DNA of 64,000 nucleotides from assembly GCA_963513935.1 (NCBI GenBank), contig OY740769.1, positions 69,891,712 to 69,955,711 on the forward strand. The letters are read 5' to 3'. The DNA is from Aphrophora alni (taxonomy: Eukaryota > Arthropoda > Insecta > Hemiptera > Aphrophoridae). A program made the translations under genes and the position numbers. The notes under the pieces were generated by a model. The model was not told the origin of the DNA and ran no database searches. It saw only the letters and a program-made list of their open reading frames with translations. Shown piece after piece: positions 1 to 11,819 of the stretch; position 1 is the stretch's first letter; the number at the start of each line of letters is the position of its first letter.

Positions 1-479
1 GTTTAAAAATTTGATATTCTGATTGTTTAATGTTTGCTACAAGTTTGTTCTAATTTCACATCACTGCTCAAAACTTAAAGTCTGACTCTTTAAGGTTTTG
101 TAAACTATGTTTTAAGAAATAAATTTTTTTTTTTTTTTTAATTATTAAGTTTCCGTAAAATTTTGAATATTAAATAAAACATCAAATACATATCTTATTG
201 AATAAAGCCTAAAACACTAACAAAATTTTATAATATAGTAAAATCTGAAAATAATAAGTTACCTGGAATCCTCTTGAAAACGATCAAGAAGCATGTGCCG
301 TTAGTTATGAAAAATTAACAAACTTTGACTTTACTACATACAAAGAACACATCACTGAACTTTCTTTAATTTATTTAAAGGAGACTTATTACTTCAGAAG
401 CATTTGTAGAATTTAATTTAGAACTGACACTTTGTTAGATTTGAGTCTACATTATGATGATTAAGGACGGAGTGAATAC
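1..479. other. AT-rich DNA without recognised gene
   Basis: There is no open frame of interest. A short T run near 126-140 is the only simple repeat. Nothing here can be assigned to a gene or element. Confidence 0.6.
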
Positions 480-700
480 GTTTTTTTTCAAGCCAAACTG
501 GCTGTATCTTATCGCTAGCGGCTGGACCTTGTTCGTAGAGCGAGACAGAGAAGAATCAGCTGATCGTTTTAGCTATGGGTCGCAATGCTGCGCCACTAAT
601 CAAGGGAACGGAGTCCGCTAGACAAGAATTTACGGTTGATAATTATTAATGCAGATTTATTTACTGTGGTGAGTGTGAGTTGAGGTTTTGAATGCTACAT

Positions 701-1084
701 TTAGACAAAATCTTTGATTTTTTTAGGTTCATACCCTACCGACATTTTTTTCAAGAAAGCTATAAGTTTTTTGTAACTGCCAATGTTAATGTTATGTTTG
801 ATATGAATTGTGGATTTAAGCATTGAATAAACGCCCCAAAGAGTGGAAGATTTATTAATCTTTGAATTTTCAGCAAAATATGCTAAAAGTACATTTTCCG
901 TTGGGCTTTTTACATTCTTACTTTCACACCAGGAAGTGAACAATTCATACCTTTTTTCATATTTATGTTTTGATTTCTCTGGAAGAAGATTTAGAGACAC
1001 ATTCCTCGCCACATTTTTTAATTCTTCTGGAGTACAAGATTCTTCTGGTGAACTATTATTACTAAAATAGTCATTAACGTCCAT
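701..1084 (-). CDS. Tyrosine recombinase-like N-terminal core-binding domain, partial
   Basis: A 127-residue open frame. Residues about 20-120 resemble the helical core-binding (SAM-like) domain found at the N terminus of insect tyrosine recombinase or Crypton-like proteins. Recognisable landmarks are SLNLLPEKSKHKYEKRYELF, then ENVLLAYFAENSK, SSTLWGVYSMLKSTI and KKLIAFLKKMSVGY. In the family a catalytic integrase domain with Arg, His and Tyr residues follows; here the frame stops just after the core-binding part, and no catalytic domain is visible downstream (below 701). The ATG at 1082-1084 lies in a good context (A at -3, G at +4) and is the first Met of the frame. The product could be the first exon of a spliced gene, a truncated copy, or a domesticated DNA-binding fragment. 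The family call rests on remembered resemblance. The absence of internal stops suggests it is not very old or is constrained. Confidence 0.6.
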   Translation of the reverse strand: MDVNDYFSNNSSPEESCTPEELKNVARNVSLNLLPEKSKHKYEKRYELFTSWCESKNVKSPTENVLLAYFAENSKINKSSTLWGVYSMLKSTIHIKHNINIGSYKKLIAFLKKMSVGYEPKKIKDFV

Positions 1085-1129
1085 TTTGCGACAACAAAAC
1101 CACCTTCAATGTTTACAAATGGTAAATCA

Positions 1130-1300
1130 ATGAAATGGTGGCTTCTGCCGTGACCGGAAGTGTTGTGACAATAAATACAACAGTACAACAGCTGACCAGC
1201 TGATTTACAGCCAGTGCTGCCAACGTATTTCGCGCGCATACGACCTTGCCTGCATGTTACGCGCTCACTATTTCGTGCCTTCATGTTGCAAATCTGGAGT
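1130..1300 (-). promoter_or_regulatory. Putative promoter region of the recombinase-like frame
   Basis: This less AT-rich stretch lies directly upstream of the minus-strand ATG at 1084. It contains two overlapping CAGCTG E-box-type sites (about 1,188-1,203), an ETS-type ACTTCCGG core on the minus strand (about 1,153-1,161) and CpG-containing GCGCGC. No TATA box is evident. The role is inferred from position and motif density only; short motifs of this kind also occur by chance. Confidence 0.25.
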
Positions 1301-1344
1301 GAGACAAAGTAATTAGAGTGAGACAATGTTAACATTGTCTCACT
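1298..1344. repeat. Perfect 28-bp palindrome with repeated half-site
   Basis: Positions 1,317-1,344 form an exact palindrome whose left half is AGTGAGACAATGTT, centred on GTTAAC. The same ten bases AGTGAGACAA occur again at 1,298-1,307, so there are three half-sites in 47 bp (two direct, one inverted). The arrangement resembles a dimeric protein-binding site or a recombination target beside a recombinase-like frame. That functional link is inference. Confidence 0.8.
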
Positions 1345-1385
1345 GATGAGCGAATTGGCCACTTTGCTTTCTCAAATCAGTGAGA

Positions 1386-1854
1386 GAACATGTACATTGT
1401 TAGGTAACTGTAGGAAAACAACATTTTTAGATTACAAAATGCCTCTTCGATATTTTCTTAATTGCATCTTGTGTGTATACTTCACAGAAGGATCATAGGT
1501 AAGTTTTCAGTTTTAAAAAAGGCTCACCCTTTCATGTAATGTATAATTACATTTAAATCTTTGTGGTAAGAATACAAAAATAATTAATTTCGTTGCAGTC
1601 TATGATTTCAGAAAATCTGAAAAGTTAGTTTTGTTTTAATACAATGTACTACCCTCATATTTAAATTTAAATATAAAATATTGTATATTATAGGTCTTAA
1701 CCCAATAAATCAACACATTTTTTCTTTCTAAGTCTATTCAATAAGTTATTCTAAATTTACTAAATGAAGAACTTTTATGTACCACTCCCTTTTACGTTGT
1801 AACAAGGAAAACAAATGTATTATGTGAGATACAATACAAATCATAAACTGTATA
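1386..1854. other. AT-rich DNA without recognised gene
   Basis: No long open frame and no strong repeat. It may be weakly related to 48,960-49,254, but the similarity is too low to be sure by eye. Confidence 0.5.
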
Positions 1855-2220
1855 CAGACCAAATCCTTTTTTTATTAAATTGTGTGACATCCCCCATTCG
1901 ACATTTGTTAAAACAATAGTATCGCGTATTTGTGGTTGCTAAGCTAGAATCAAATTTCCTTTGATTAGTTTACCATTGTAATCAACAAAAGGCAGCATGA
2001 TAGTTCTCAAACAGTTTCATAAAGTATAATATATTGGAGTTTTTATTTAACAGAGAGAAATATTCCTTTTTCACTATAGTTTGGTGAGATTTTAACTATT
2101 ATTGATTATAGGAATAATGAATTAAAACCTTTTCTTCTGACCCTTAGACGTTTTTAAACAATATTTGTATTTGTAAAATGTATTGATAAGTTTAGTTTTA
2201 GACTTTTAAAACCAACTGGA
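1855..2220. repeat. Diverged duplicate of 49,255-49,622
   Basis: Same-strand similarity over about 365 bp. Shared landmarks in order are AAGCTAGAATC, GATTAGTT, AGAAATATTCCTT (AGGAAATATTCCTT in the other copy), TAAAACC...TTCTTGTG-like text, and TTTTTAAACAATATTT. Identity looks like roughly 65-75 percent with small indels. Neither copy carries a shared open frame, so this is probably non-coding duplicated DNA or an old repeat family. Confidence 0.65.
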
Positions 2221-2679
2221 TACATTAAAACGAATCAGAAGGGTTGACACACTTTCATGACATTTTTGCTAGTTCTTTCGGGATATGCAATAGCAAATAT
2301 GATTTTAATTAAAAACCTCCAAAAAATTAATCGATACGGTAACCAAAATTGTTCAAGTTTATTAGTAATGTCTGTGGCACCTAAAATACAGATACAGCTT
2401 ACAGATAGAAAAAAATACAGAAATAAAAGCAATATAAATGTTGATTTGTTTACCTATTTAAAAAATCATTAATTTTATTAATATGATATATTTAACAAGC
2501 ATCATGCATTAAATATTCAGCGTAATATTAATTATTTGTCGTATATAGTTATTCATTTTTTTCTTTTGTTTATAAATAAGAAAGTTATATAACGGTTGAA
2601 TAATTCTATCTTCATACCTACTTTTATATTAATTTTCATAGCAAAATACTAGTATTGCGTTTCCAGTTTTCACAGTTTG

Positions 2680-2720
<41 letters not shown>
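2680..2720 (+). repeat. Poly(A) tract, 41 bases
   Basis: An uninterrupted A homopolymer, flanked by CACAGTTTG on the left and CTAGTG on the right. It could be a SINE or LINE tail or simple slippage. Confidence 0.95.
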
Positions 2721-2722
<2 letters not shown>

Positions 2723-2895
2723 AGTGTTTGAAAAACAATATTCAGGATATCTGCATTTTAGAAATATGGAATATTTCGTCTCTATTTTCATAATTGAACC
2801 AAATGTTTTAACAATATTCATAATATATTCACTAATCATTTCTTTTCGTGGCCTTTTGCTAGTTATTCACTAGGAATAACGATTGTAATTTTTAT

Positions 2896-2908
2896 CCCCC
2901 CCCCCCCC
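2896..2908 (+). repeat. Poly(C) tract, 13 bases
   Basis: A C homopolymer, conspicuous in AT-rich surroundings. A similar G run of 11 lies at 17,369-17,379. Confidence 0.9.
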
Positions 2909-3399
2909 ATAAGAATAATGTAATTGAAGGAAAAACACTAATAGGTTCGATCATACCTCATTTTATTTAATATGCAATATAGGCAGACAACTTTTTAAAA
3001 AATGAGAAATTTAATTAAAGAATGATTTACATGTCTATAATTTTCTAGTAGGAATTGAAAATTTGAAGAACGTATGTCATTAAGTTAGTTAGAGTGGGAG
3101 TATGTACAGTGAATAATGTCGAATTAAAAACCAATATTTAACTAACGAAGAAGGATAAACTACAAAAAAAAATTCCTTTAATTTCAGAATTTTCTACCAT
3201 GTACTATTTCGTATGAAAAAAAAAAGTATATATAAGGTAAATTAAATTTGCATTTATGTGGGACATTTCGTTTGTGATTATTAAGAAGTTTTGAGCCTTT
3301 GCTATTTACGACTTTTAAAATATTTTACAAAGAGTTTAAACTAGGATTACAATGAGTTTAGACACAAATCTATATAAAACTCTAAAAAGAATCTATCAT

Positions 3400-4700
3400 T
3401 ATTTATTTTGTCATGTTAACATGATTTTTGTTAACTTCATGGAAATCCCATTACGAATTATAATTGCAATGATTGACAGTGCTGAATTCCCTAAAGGAGA
3501 AATGAAAATGGAGGCTGTTTTTAAATATAGAGAACTATGTTGTCCTTAGGTTACTTAAATGACAGGAGCGTAACGGCAACGAAAGACATACATAGAAGTG
3601 AATTGTTGGGGTTTATAGTCAAATATAATTTTATAATTTGACTATTTTAAAATATATACCAGTTTCTCTATTTAACTTCATATCTTTACAATGAAAATAA
3701 ATAAATATAAAAATTTATTTATGTGATTATAACTACCCGCCCTTGTAACATTTTAGCCCATGAATTAGTAAAACAATGTTAGACATCAGTCTATTTCAGG
3801 TTTGGATGTGCTAATAAAAGTACGTAAATAATACGTACACATTCAAACCTAATTCTTAAAAAGAAAAATACAAAACCCACATTTCGTAATTCTAAATTAT
3901 ACAAGTGCCGCAATTAATACCCTACTTAATATCTCCATATTACATTACTACAATTAATAACGTTTTGGTGGAATAGATGTAGAAAATATTTTTTTAGAAT
4001 TCATTTATAGGTCACTGGAGCTTAGACTTGGGTATCACCGAGGTTGAATAGATTTCAGTTTAATCTTGGCTTTGCTTTTCTGTTGATTATTCTACTCCCC
4101 CTCATTAGTGTAGGGATTTAAAAAAAGAATGGAAATCAGAGAAAAGTTTTGATATTAGAGAATCATTAATTTTGTTTTATTGATGATCAACTGCTTATTT
4201 CTGAAATTTATCTTGCCACTAGTTCATATTCTGTCTGAATTTCTTGTATGTTTTGCCCCAGTTATTACATAATTAGGTACAGAATTAAGTGTTCAAACTT
4301 ATTTTTAAAACACAAACTTATACATGCTGAATGACACTATAGCTGTGCTACATAATAATTTAATTAATACAACTAAGCTACCAAAAGTCAAATAAAACTT
4401 TTTGTATTTTAACTGATTCACCAATGTATGATAATAATTTGGTGAGACAGGCACATATAGAAACCACCCTAAATAGTGCGTAATGTACATTTTCGGGATA
4501 TTGTGTATTAAATATAATTTTTAATTGAAGTATACAAGAGAAAATTTACAAATAAAGTTGGAAGCTAATCCCATTTCAAATACATTGATGATATTCCAGT
4601 TTGATAAGTATATTAATTTTAACAAGTTCATTATTAAATTACTTATCAAGTATCATGATTTTGTTGTTAAATTTCTTACGTATTAAAATGGCCAACATAT
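3400..4700. repeat. Diverged duplicate of 51,010-52,170
   Basis: Collinear same-strand similarity over more than 1 kb. The clearest part is 3,465-3,545 against 51,070-51,140: ATTGACAGTGCTGAATTCC matches ATTGACACGGCTGAGTTCC, followed by GAATGGAGG-like and AAATATA(A/G)AGA(A/G)CTA text. Further matches come at TTTTGTTTTATTGAT (4,172) and AATTTGGTGAGAC (4,436) against ATTTGGTGATAC. The plus-strand 65-codon frame at 3,352-3,549 covers the best-conserved part, but small indels break the frame in the other copy, so coding conservation is not supported. Confidence 0.65.
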
Positions 4701-4930
4701 ATATATATATTTAAATAAAAAAGAATTTGTTTATAACATAAGAAAATTTTAAAGTAGTGAAAATTTTGAAATTTTTAAAATTGACGTCAATTTTTATTAT
4801 TAATTTTGGAATAACCTCTTTGAGGCTGTCAGGACCGAAAAGTTTGCATGCAGCACCACCCAATTATATTTTAAATTATAAATAGTTACACATAATTACA
4901 TTTAGACAACAAGGAACATATTTTGCTAGA
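4690..4930. repeat. Dispersed repeat, copy 1, with CRE-like palindrome
   Basis: This matches 26,325-26,560 in the same orientation: GGC(C/T)AAC, a TA-rich stretch, the 12-bp palindrome ATTGACGTCAAT (4,780-4,791), then TAACCTCTTTGAGGCTGTCA and GGACCGAAAAG...TGCATGC. In the second copy the text after the palindrome is TTAACCCCTTTGGGGTCGTG. A TTAA followed by a C-rich start recalls piggyBac-type ends, but similarity continues on both sides of the TTAA, so it is not a demonstrated terminus. Confidence 0.6.
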
Positions 4931-4946
4931 CAGAGTTCAGTGGATG

Positions 4947-4951
<5 letters not shown>

Positions 4952-5007
<56 letters not shown>
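4952..5007. repeat. (AT)n microsatellite
   Basis: An alternating AT tract of about 56 bases. Confidence 0.95.
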
Positions 5008-5012
<5 letters not shown>

Positions 5013-6309
5013 CAGTTTCCTAAAGTCAGTGTTCAGAAGAAAATCACTTTTGTGCACTTGTAATTTTTTAGAGTTCTTGGATCGAACATGTCTTAGTGAA
5101 CAGGTAGAAACATTGATGTAGCTACTGTTCTGCTGTAGTATGCAAAATTAAACAGGTTTTCTCTCTTTCTCGGACCAGCTTTTTGCTGTAGAAAAGACAC
5201 GTTTACTAGAAATTATGCAAACTCAAACATGTTGTAGAACAAGATTCTTTTATTGAAATATCTAGTTATTTCGTCAAAATTAGAGAATATTAACTCGAAC
5301 CGAGATATTTTTTAAACATTAAAACTAGTAAACCGTTAAAGTTAAAACAAACTAGCTTTAATATCTGAGTAAAGCAATATTTTTCCCAAGGAAAAAAGAA
5401 TCAAAATTGATTGATATGCATATTTAATTATTGTAAAGATTCTATTGTTGTTAGTGATATTCATTGAAACGCTAAAAACTGTTAAACATATTTTGATAAT
5501 TGTCTAAGGGAAGTAAAGCAAACTATTGTTACTGCACATAACTTTAACTTCAATATTTCTTTACTTACAAATTTATTTATCAGATGATATCAAACATACT
5601 TTGAAGCGACTTACAAATATGATTACCAGGTAATAAGTAGGTAGAAAAATTCAATATTGACAGATGCATATGTCTTAATGAAATAATGAATGAACTTGTT
5701 TATTAAATATGAGATGATTTGTTGATTTGAAATACTTACATATTACATTTACATATATTACTTAGTTATCATCATTTAGGGTGAATAAATGATGGTATAA
5801 GAGTTGACAATGGTTCTTGTTTATTCAATAGTTAATGATCGTTGAACTTAAAGTGTACAGCTGATTAACTAGTTTACCATGATCTTAACTGTTCATATTT
5901 CATAACCAGCACAGAAGGTAAAATAATTAAAAGAAGAAAGGAAATGGTTTTTAAATGTATATATCAGTTATAATTTATAAGTATACTGTTATAAATCTAA
6001 ATTGGAATTTTTCTGTATTGACATGTTTTAAACAGATGCCAGTTTGAATACTGTTATGGAAGACTCGATGTGGTTTATAATTTACATACGATTTGAATGA
6101 AATTTAAACACTTACTCTAAAAGATCTTGAAGAAAATTATGACAAGAATTGTAACATATTATTATATGTATTATTTCTTTAATTTTCTCATTAAATACCA
6201 TTAACATAGTTTGTGTTTTAAAGCTTTAAATATTGCCAAATCATAATTTTATAATTTAAAAAGTAGTAAGTGTGATTTATTGAATTCTATATTTGAAACA
6301 TTGTAGTTT
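5008..6309. other. AT-rich DNA without recognised gene
   Basis: No open frame, RNA gene or strong repeat was recognised. Confidence 0.55.
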
Positions 6310-7760
6310 TCAAACGTTTAAGCATTTATTACTGGTTAATTAACACGTATATGAAACTTCAAACCACTAAAAAACCTTCGGTTATTAATTCTTCGTCATC
6401 AGCTATGTTAGTATACTCAATGTAGATCTTATATACAAGTTATTGTTTGTGATATGTCGACCATGGTCTTTGAAATATTGTCTTCGATAGTGAAATTTTG
6501 TTATAAAATACAGTTGTTTTTTGTTTGTGGAATGAAAACGTTTGTACTAATTACACAGTTTTTATTATTTGAGGGGATAATGATTTCTTTACTACATATA
6601 ACTATTAATATACTAGATGAAACAAATTTATTTTCCCTATTGTACCTATATTTTCGGTGTTTCTTGAAATCATCTTCATCTTCGTAAAATTTTGCTAATC
6701 CCGTAAATAAATATATAAATGTAAAACTGGTATTTTCTAAACATATACAAAATTGTCTTCTTTTTCTTTATCTCACTGATTTATCTTGATAAAACCGTCC
6801 GATTGAAGCCAACATATTTGCTCTAGAAGCAATGATTCCTCTGAACTCTCCTATAAATATCTTATAAAGTAGCCAAGTGAAGCAAATTTCTAGATGAGTT
6901 CATCTTAACCAATATGAAGATAAGAAGGAGTCCTTGACAACGTGCAATCTCATCATCCTTGGCATATTAGTTTCTTACTAGTCGATATCATCCGTATCGA
7001 TATTTATAATCTGAACTAAAATCCATAACGTGTCAATGGAGTTATTGGTATAAATATACTTTCATAAGCGATAAAATAAGATGAGCATTTGTTCAATAAA
7101 GTGGATTTTCTGTTTATAAACAACTGGAAAATAACAAAATGTACAACTAATATTAAATTCATGACTACCTTTATTTTGGAAAAACTTGAATTAAAAATTA
7201 TTTTCCATATCTCAATTGATTTATAAAATGTATTTAGTGACACCTACTTAAATGACGTCATTGAAAATATTCTACTTTATCTTATTTATTGAAGATAAAC
7301 TCGGAAACAGTTAACAATCAACGTAAAAACTGAAACATGTGTCATTACGAGTTGAAGTTTTCATAATGTTTGTACAACTGTTGAACTCAGCCGAACAAAC
7401 AATCCAAATAATAACTAATATTTCCATTTCACATTTCAACGGTACGCTCTATTCGCAATTACAAATTATCTTTATATTATATTTCTCATATTTTATATTA
7501 AACTGAATGTACTACAGTATTAAATACGTACATTCATATATCTCAAACTATCTCTCACATCTTTACACTGGCACATGTTTCACTAAATTATCATGTTTGT
7601 TACCCTACATGAAGGTGGACTCCGTAAATATTTGTGCATAACGAAGAAACAAATATGTCCATGTTTCATTTGTGGTGTATGCACAGTGCAACTTACGTAA
7701 TCTATATTGACGAAGAGTAATTTAACATGGTTGGCGTCTTACGAATACATTCCTGATTGT
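6310..7760. repeat. Diverged direct repeat, copy 1 (partner 11,820-13,420)
   Basis: Similarity to a segment 5.5 kb downstream on the same strand. Landmarks in order are CATTTATTACTGGTTAATT, ACTTCAAACCAC, TTTGAAATATTGTCTT, TTGAAATCATC, GAAGGAGTC, CAATGGAGTT...GGTATAAATATA, ATAAGATG, CTCAATTGATTTA, TTCATAATGTTTGT, and AAACAATCC. The short open frames in this block (plus 6,454-6,687, minus 7,016-7,243) are not kept in the same frame in the partner. The conserved GTATAAATATA has the shape of a TATA box, but no adjacent gene supports that reading. Confidence 0.7.
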
Positions 7761-9279
7761 CTTTATCATCTTTAATGTTGTACAATTCTGATGTAAAAAC
7801 ATAAATAAAAATTATTCCTAAGATAAACAAGAATCGATCACCAATGAAAGTACTTTATTTAAAGAAATTACATAAAACCTAACAATTTATATACATGTAT
7901 ACACATTAACAAATGATTATAAATTATAGAAATTCAAGAAATTGACAAATAATGATCAAATTGAGAAGGACAAATATTTACTGGTCCTGCCTGTAAGGTT
8001 CCACAGAAAATACTCTATGGCTTTTACTTAAACAGTGAAATTAGCAACAAGAAAAATTAGGTCTCTATATAGAACAGAATGAATTCAACATTAAAAATAT
8101 GTAAAATTTGAATAGCTCTACATTAAATAATGTAGTCATAGTTCAGTAAAACATATCACTTAAGTAGTAAACTCTAAGACTCCATCTAACGGTATATTTT
8201 AAAAACTTAAGATTTAAACACTTTTATATTCTAATTTAACACTATTAAAAAGGAAGATTAAAGTACTGGTTATTCATGGTTCTTAAAAATTGTGCATTAT
8301 TTTATATATTTTTAAATACTTTACAATTAACCCTAAAAAACTGTTCAAATTCTATCACGAAATTTATTCACAGCAAGAAAATACGATAAGATAAAATTTA
8401 GTTCGATATTTAAAGATTTCGTATCCCACAAACTGTGATCTATCTACTTCAAAAGTGCTTAGAAGTGAAGGCGGAACTCCTGCCCCCCCATCCCCTATAT
8501 AGAAAGTTCATTTAATTAACACAAAAACATTTTTATCACTCTAGTAAGAAATAAAACATCATTCAATGGAACAAAAAGTCGAATTGATTTCGATACACGG
8601 ACGAGTATTTTTTAAAAAAATATTTTGAAATATTTATGTCTATTGTGCTATATTAATTTTAAAAGCAGGTTTGATAATTAATTATAATGTACAAAACTAG
8701 AGACCGTATCATAAAATACTTATTGATAGGAACGAATTTGAATACACTAACCGCTACGGGATCCTTGTTAGTTGGAAAATTAAACCAAAGTAACCCGTAT
8801 TAAAATTTAGATAATATTGAATGGAACTAACACACAGTAACTTAACTCCGTTTAGTACCTGGATTTCACGAATCTAACAAAGAACGTAAATTATATTAAC
8901 TGTACACGGATTAGACTAACCTAACCTGGAATAAACCTAGAATACCTTAATCTAACCTAAATTACAATTCAGATTGTATAAATCCAATGAAGATTAGAAC
9001 CTTGAATAATTCACTAATCAAACGTGGATAAAAATTAAAATGGCATAGTATCCGGATACCACTATAACGTGGATTATAACTTGAATACATTAATCTAAAT
9101 ATTAATCTCCAGATAAAAACATAAAACTTTTTTGTGGAACACAATTAAAAGACACAAAGTAGTATTACTGGAAGATTCGCATATTCCAACAATTTCACTA
9201 TCCGCTAACAGAATAAGACCACTTAATTGGTTATCGCGAGTGTTAACCTAATTTGCTTCGTGGCTGATGAAATTTTGTT
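7761..9279. other. AT-rich DNA without recognised gene
   Basis: Around 8,890-9,080 there are loosely similar words such as GGATTAGACTAACC and CTTAATCTAACC, which may be a very degenerate short-period repeat. No gene is recognised. Confidence 0.5.
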
Positions 9280-9750
9280 CTAGTGCACACCTAGTCATGT
9301 CGTCATCTTCGGAAAAGAGAAAGTGGACCTACTTGCCATCAGGGAATTATCTACCACCAACCCAATTACCTTGTCCTCACCAAGATATACCAATAAAAAC
9401 TAGGTGTACTGGTAGTAAAGTAGATGTATGACAAAATTCAAGCATAAAATGGGAGGCTCTGGTCCTTCGCCAGCAATTATTATCACAATTGCCAAGATCT
9501 GTAGCTGTAGTACAGTTTCTACTATTGATCGGGACGACCACTTTCAGGTAGTCTCACATCGCATCAGATTGGTAAAACAAAATGGTGCCTGTCCCCTCTA
9601 TGACGATGAAAGAAAACATACTTTACACCAGTCTACATACACTCAACTCCCCTACATTGATATCAACAGCATGTCTGTGATCGTCATTTGACCACTAGAC
9701 GCCGAATGACTGAGGACCCAAGGGATGCCGTGGGTTATCTAAGTAAGACA
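9280..9750 (+). pseudogene. Less AT-rich island, possible non-LTR retroelement tail fragment
   Basis: Composition is clearly less AT-rich than the flanks. A plus-strand frame at 9,428-9,691 (87 codons) includes SHRIRLVKQNGACPLYDDER followed by HTLHQ. That faintly resembles the Cys/His-containing region near the C terminus of non-LTR polyproteins, where a Cys-Pro-x-Cys pair is followed by His and Cys. Here the second Cys would be Tyr. No reverse transcriptase motif is visible upstream, so this is a weak call. It may equally be an unrelated decayed insertion. Confidence 0.25.
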
Positions 9751-10489
9751 ATTTGATATACATTCAAATTATGAAAGACGTACTCAGCAAAGAAGTACAA
9801 ATAATGACCATATTTATCAATTATATATCGCATTTTCGGAGACGAAATTTAATCCGTTTCCAACGTAATATCTTTCAAAATTTAAACGTAAATATCTTTC
9901 TAAATTGATGTATATTATGTTTATAACATTTTATTTAGAAATAAGAGTTCATAATAAATTAGGCTAATATAAAAATATATTGACACCTTAAAAGTGCACT
10001 TATGTATTTTATATAACAATGCACGTGCTTAAATGTATCACCTAAATATTAACAATGTAAAAATTGATTATACATCATATGGTCATAAAATTCTCCTTCA
10101 AACGTTATTAACTATTTGTTCCCGAAAATATGAAGTAATCCCAATTTAGTTATTTTAATTGATTTTCGTGTTAGATGACATTAGAAGCAAGATAAGTATA
10201 ATAATATGCAATACTAAGCATTAGTTTCAGTACATTAACCTGAGTGTTTTATATTATTGTATTATTAATTTGGTTAAATAATCTTCCATGTAAAAGTTAC
10301 TCATTAGTCTATCTCTCAACTCACAGTTAAAACGATAACTAATATTACTTTTATTTCCTTTTAGAAGGTTAAAAAAAAAAAACACACTAATCCAGAAAAA
10401 GGTAAATGTTGTAAATATAAAATAATGACCAAAAATTCATCTAAAAAAATCTAAATTATAAAATATATGGATGACATTCTTTAACGTGC
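9751..10489. other. AT-rich DNA without recognised gene
   Basis: Nothing recognised apart from a short A run near 10,371-10,381. Confidence 0.55.
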
Positions 10490-11790
10490 CGTGTTGTCCA
10501 CATGACTCCTAAACATTTAGTCATTTTATTCTGTACCAAACCTAAAACAGATAACTGTACAAATTTATTATATTCATTCTTTACTGAAGTCACTCACGTT
10601 CTTTCAAAACTTCATAAACAATAAGTTTTACCAAGCTCTGGGTAAAGAATCACACTCGTCTGTGTTTATATAGTTTCCTCTTACCGTCTCCACTTTATCT
10701 AATGTAAGTCACAAATCTCCCCAAATCGTCTACAATCTTTGCCATATGAAACCCATTATATTTCCAAATGTAAGTAAACAAGTTGACAGCCGTTTACAAA
10801 TACGTTTCAGCGTGTTTACAGAGCGTTTCTCTTATTTCATTATTAATCTCTGTCAACAGCAGTTAAATATTGAAGAAAATATTTGACTTTAAAATTCAAA
10901 TGGTTTACTCTGTAAAAATCTACTATTATGTAAGACCTCAATCAAATATATTATTATAAATCAACAAGGAAACTGGTTTCATGATAATGACCTGATACAA
11001 ATTTTAAATCAGTTGTTAAAAATATTGTTGGCGTATTCTGTTTTCTAGCCCAATAAACAAACAAAAAAAGCAGCTACCGTCTACTAAATCGTAAAATCGA
11101 GGGAATATCAATGGTTTTCTGTGAATACAATATATTCTTGTAATACAACATTTTACAAAAAACGTTTATGTAAGATAATAAGGTGTCCTCAATTGCATTA
11201 TTATTCTTTTAAGGCAAAAACGGATACAAATTTAGAAAGCTGTCTAACTATCCCATTATATTTTACCTAATTTTTTTAATCTTGACAAACACTAACTACT
11301 GACTGAGAAGAACAACTAATAAAATGTAAATTTGGACATTGATATTACAAACTAATGACTTGCTCATGACATTTGAATAAACCATTATGTATAAATTTAA
11401 AAAAAATACCAATAGAGTTGACAAAAACTAAAAGCTACATTGCGAATAATCAAACCAGGATACTAGCATAAAAGTAATTTTCATACACATGTTTTAAATT
11501 TAAGTTGGGGATTTAATGAGTTTATATTTAGCAGAAGATAGCAATTTGTTTTTATATGGCTAAATTTAAATTTAGTTTCCATTTATGTTCTGTTATAGTT
11601 TATAGTTGTAAAGGAAACTATCGACAAAAAATGTTCTTACAATTATACATCTATTTTTCATTTAAAATCTTCATTAAAAACAACGAGTACAAAATTACTT
11701 CGATGATAGTGGTTTATTTTTTGAAGTTCTAAATATGGCGAAATCAGAATTTTGAAAATTCTAGACGTTATAGAAGCATTTTGAAGACGT
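10490..11790. repeat. Diverged duplicate of 45,270-46,600
   Basis: A same-strand match of about 1.3 kb. Landmarks in order are AGTCATTTTATTCT, GTTCTTTCAAAACTTCATAA, TAAGTTTTA, AATGTA(A/T)GTCACAA, GTAAGTAAACAAGTTGACAG, ACAAATACGTTT, TTAAT(C/G)TCTGT, AATAATCAAACC against ACTAATCAAACC, and AAATATGGCGA against AAACATGGCGA. The first 350 bp are the best preserved. There is no shared open frame. Confidence 0.7.
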
Positions 11791-11819
11791 TTTTATTTTA
11801 AAGCATAGTGGTATTGTAA

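Larger units (their letters stand above)
480..1385. other. Less AT-rich island around a recombinase-like ORF
   Basis: Base composition changes clearly against the flanks, with GC-richer patches at about 490-640 and 1,130-1,300 containing several CpGs. The island holds the recombinase-like frame (minus strand, 701-1084), its putative upstream region, and a perfect palindrome at its right side. It may be one inserted element or a small retained gene with its promoter. Neither terminal inverted repeats nor a target-site duplication were found by eye, so its borders are approximate. Confidence 0.45.
2221..3399. other. AT-rich stretch with homopolymer tracts
   Basis: It contains an uninterrupted A run of 41 bases (2,680-2,720) and a C run of 13 bases (2,896-2,908). 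The short open frames here are chance readings of AT-rich DNA, two of them created by the A run. No retroelement body is recognisable in front of the A run, so it is not demonstrably a poly(A) tail. Confidence 0.6.

Noticed and set aside
843..1070. Plus-strand 75-codon frame opposite the recombinase-like frame, and the minus frame 1,018-1,362
   Set aside because: They overlap the recombinase-like frame in other registers and show no recognisable content.
2636..2873. Open frames with poly-Lys or poly-Phe
   Set aside because: They are produced by the 41-base A run.
8905..8960. CCTAACCTAA-like words considered as insect telomeric repeat
   Set aside because: Only two adjacent units are present, and the neighbouring words are irregular.
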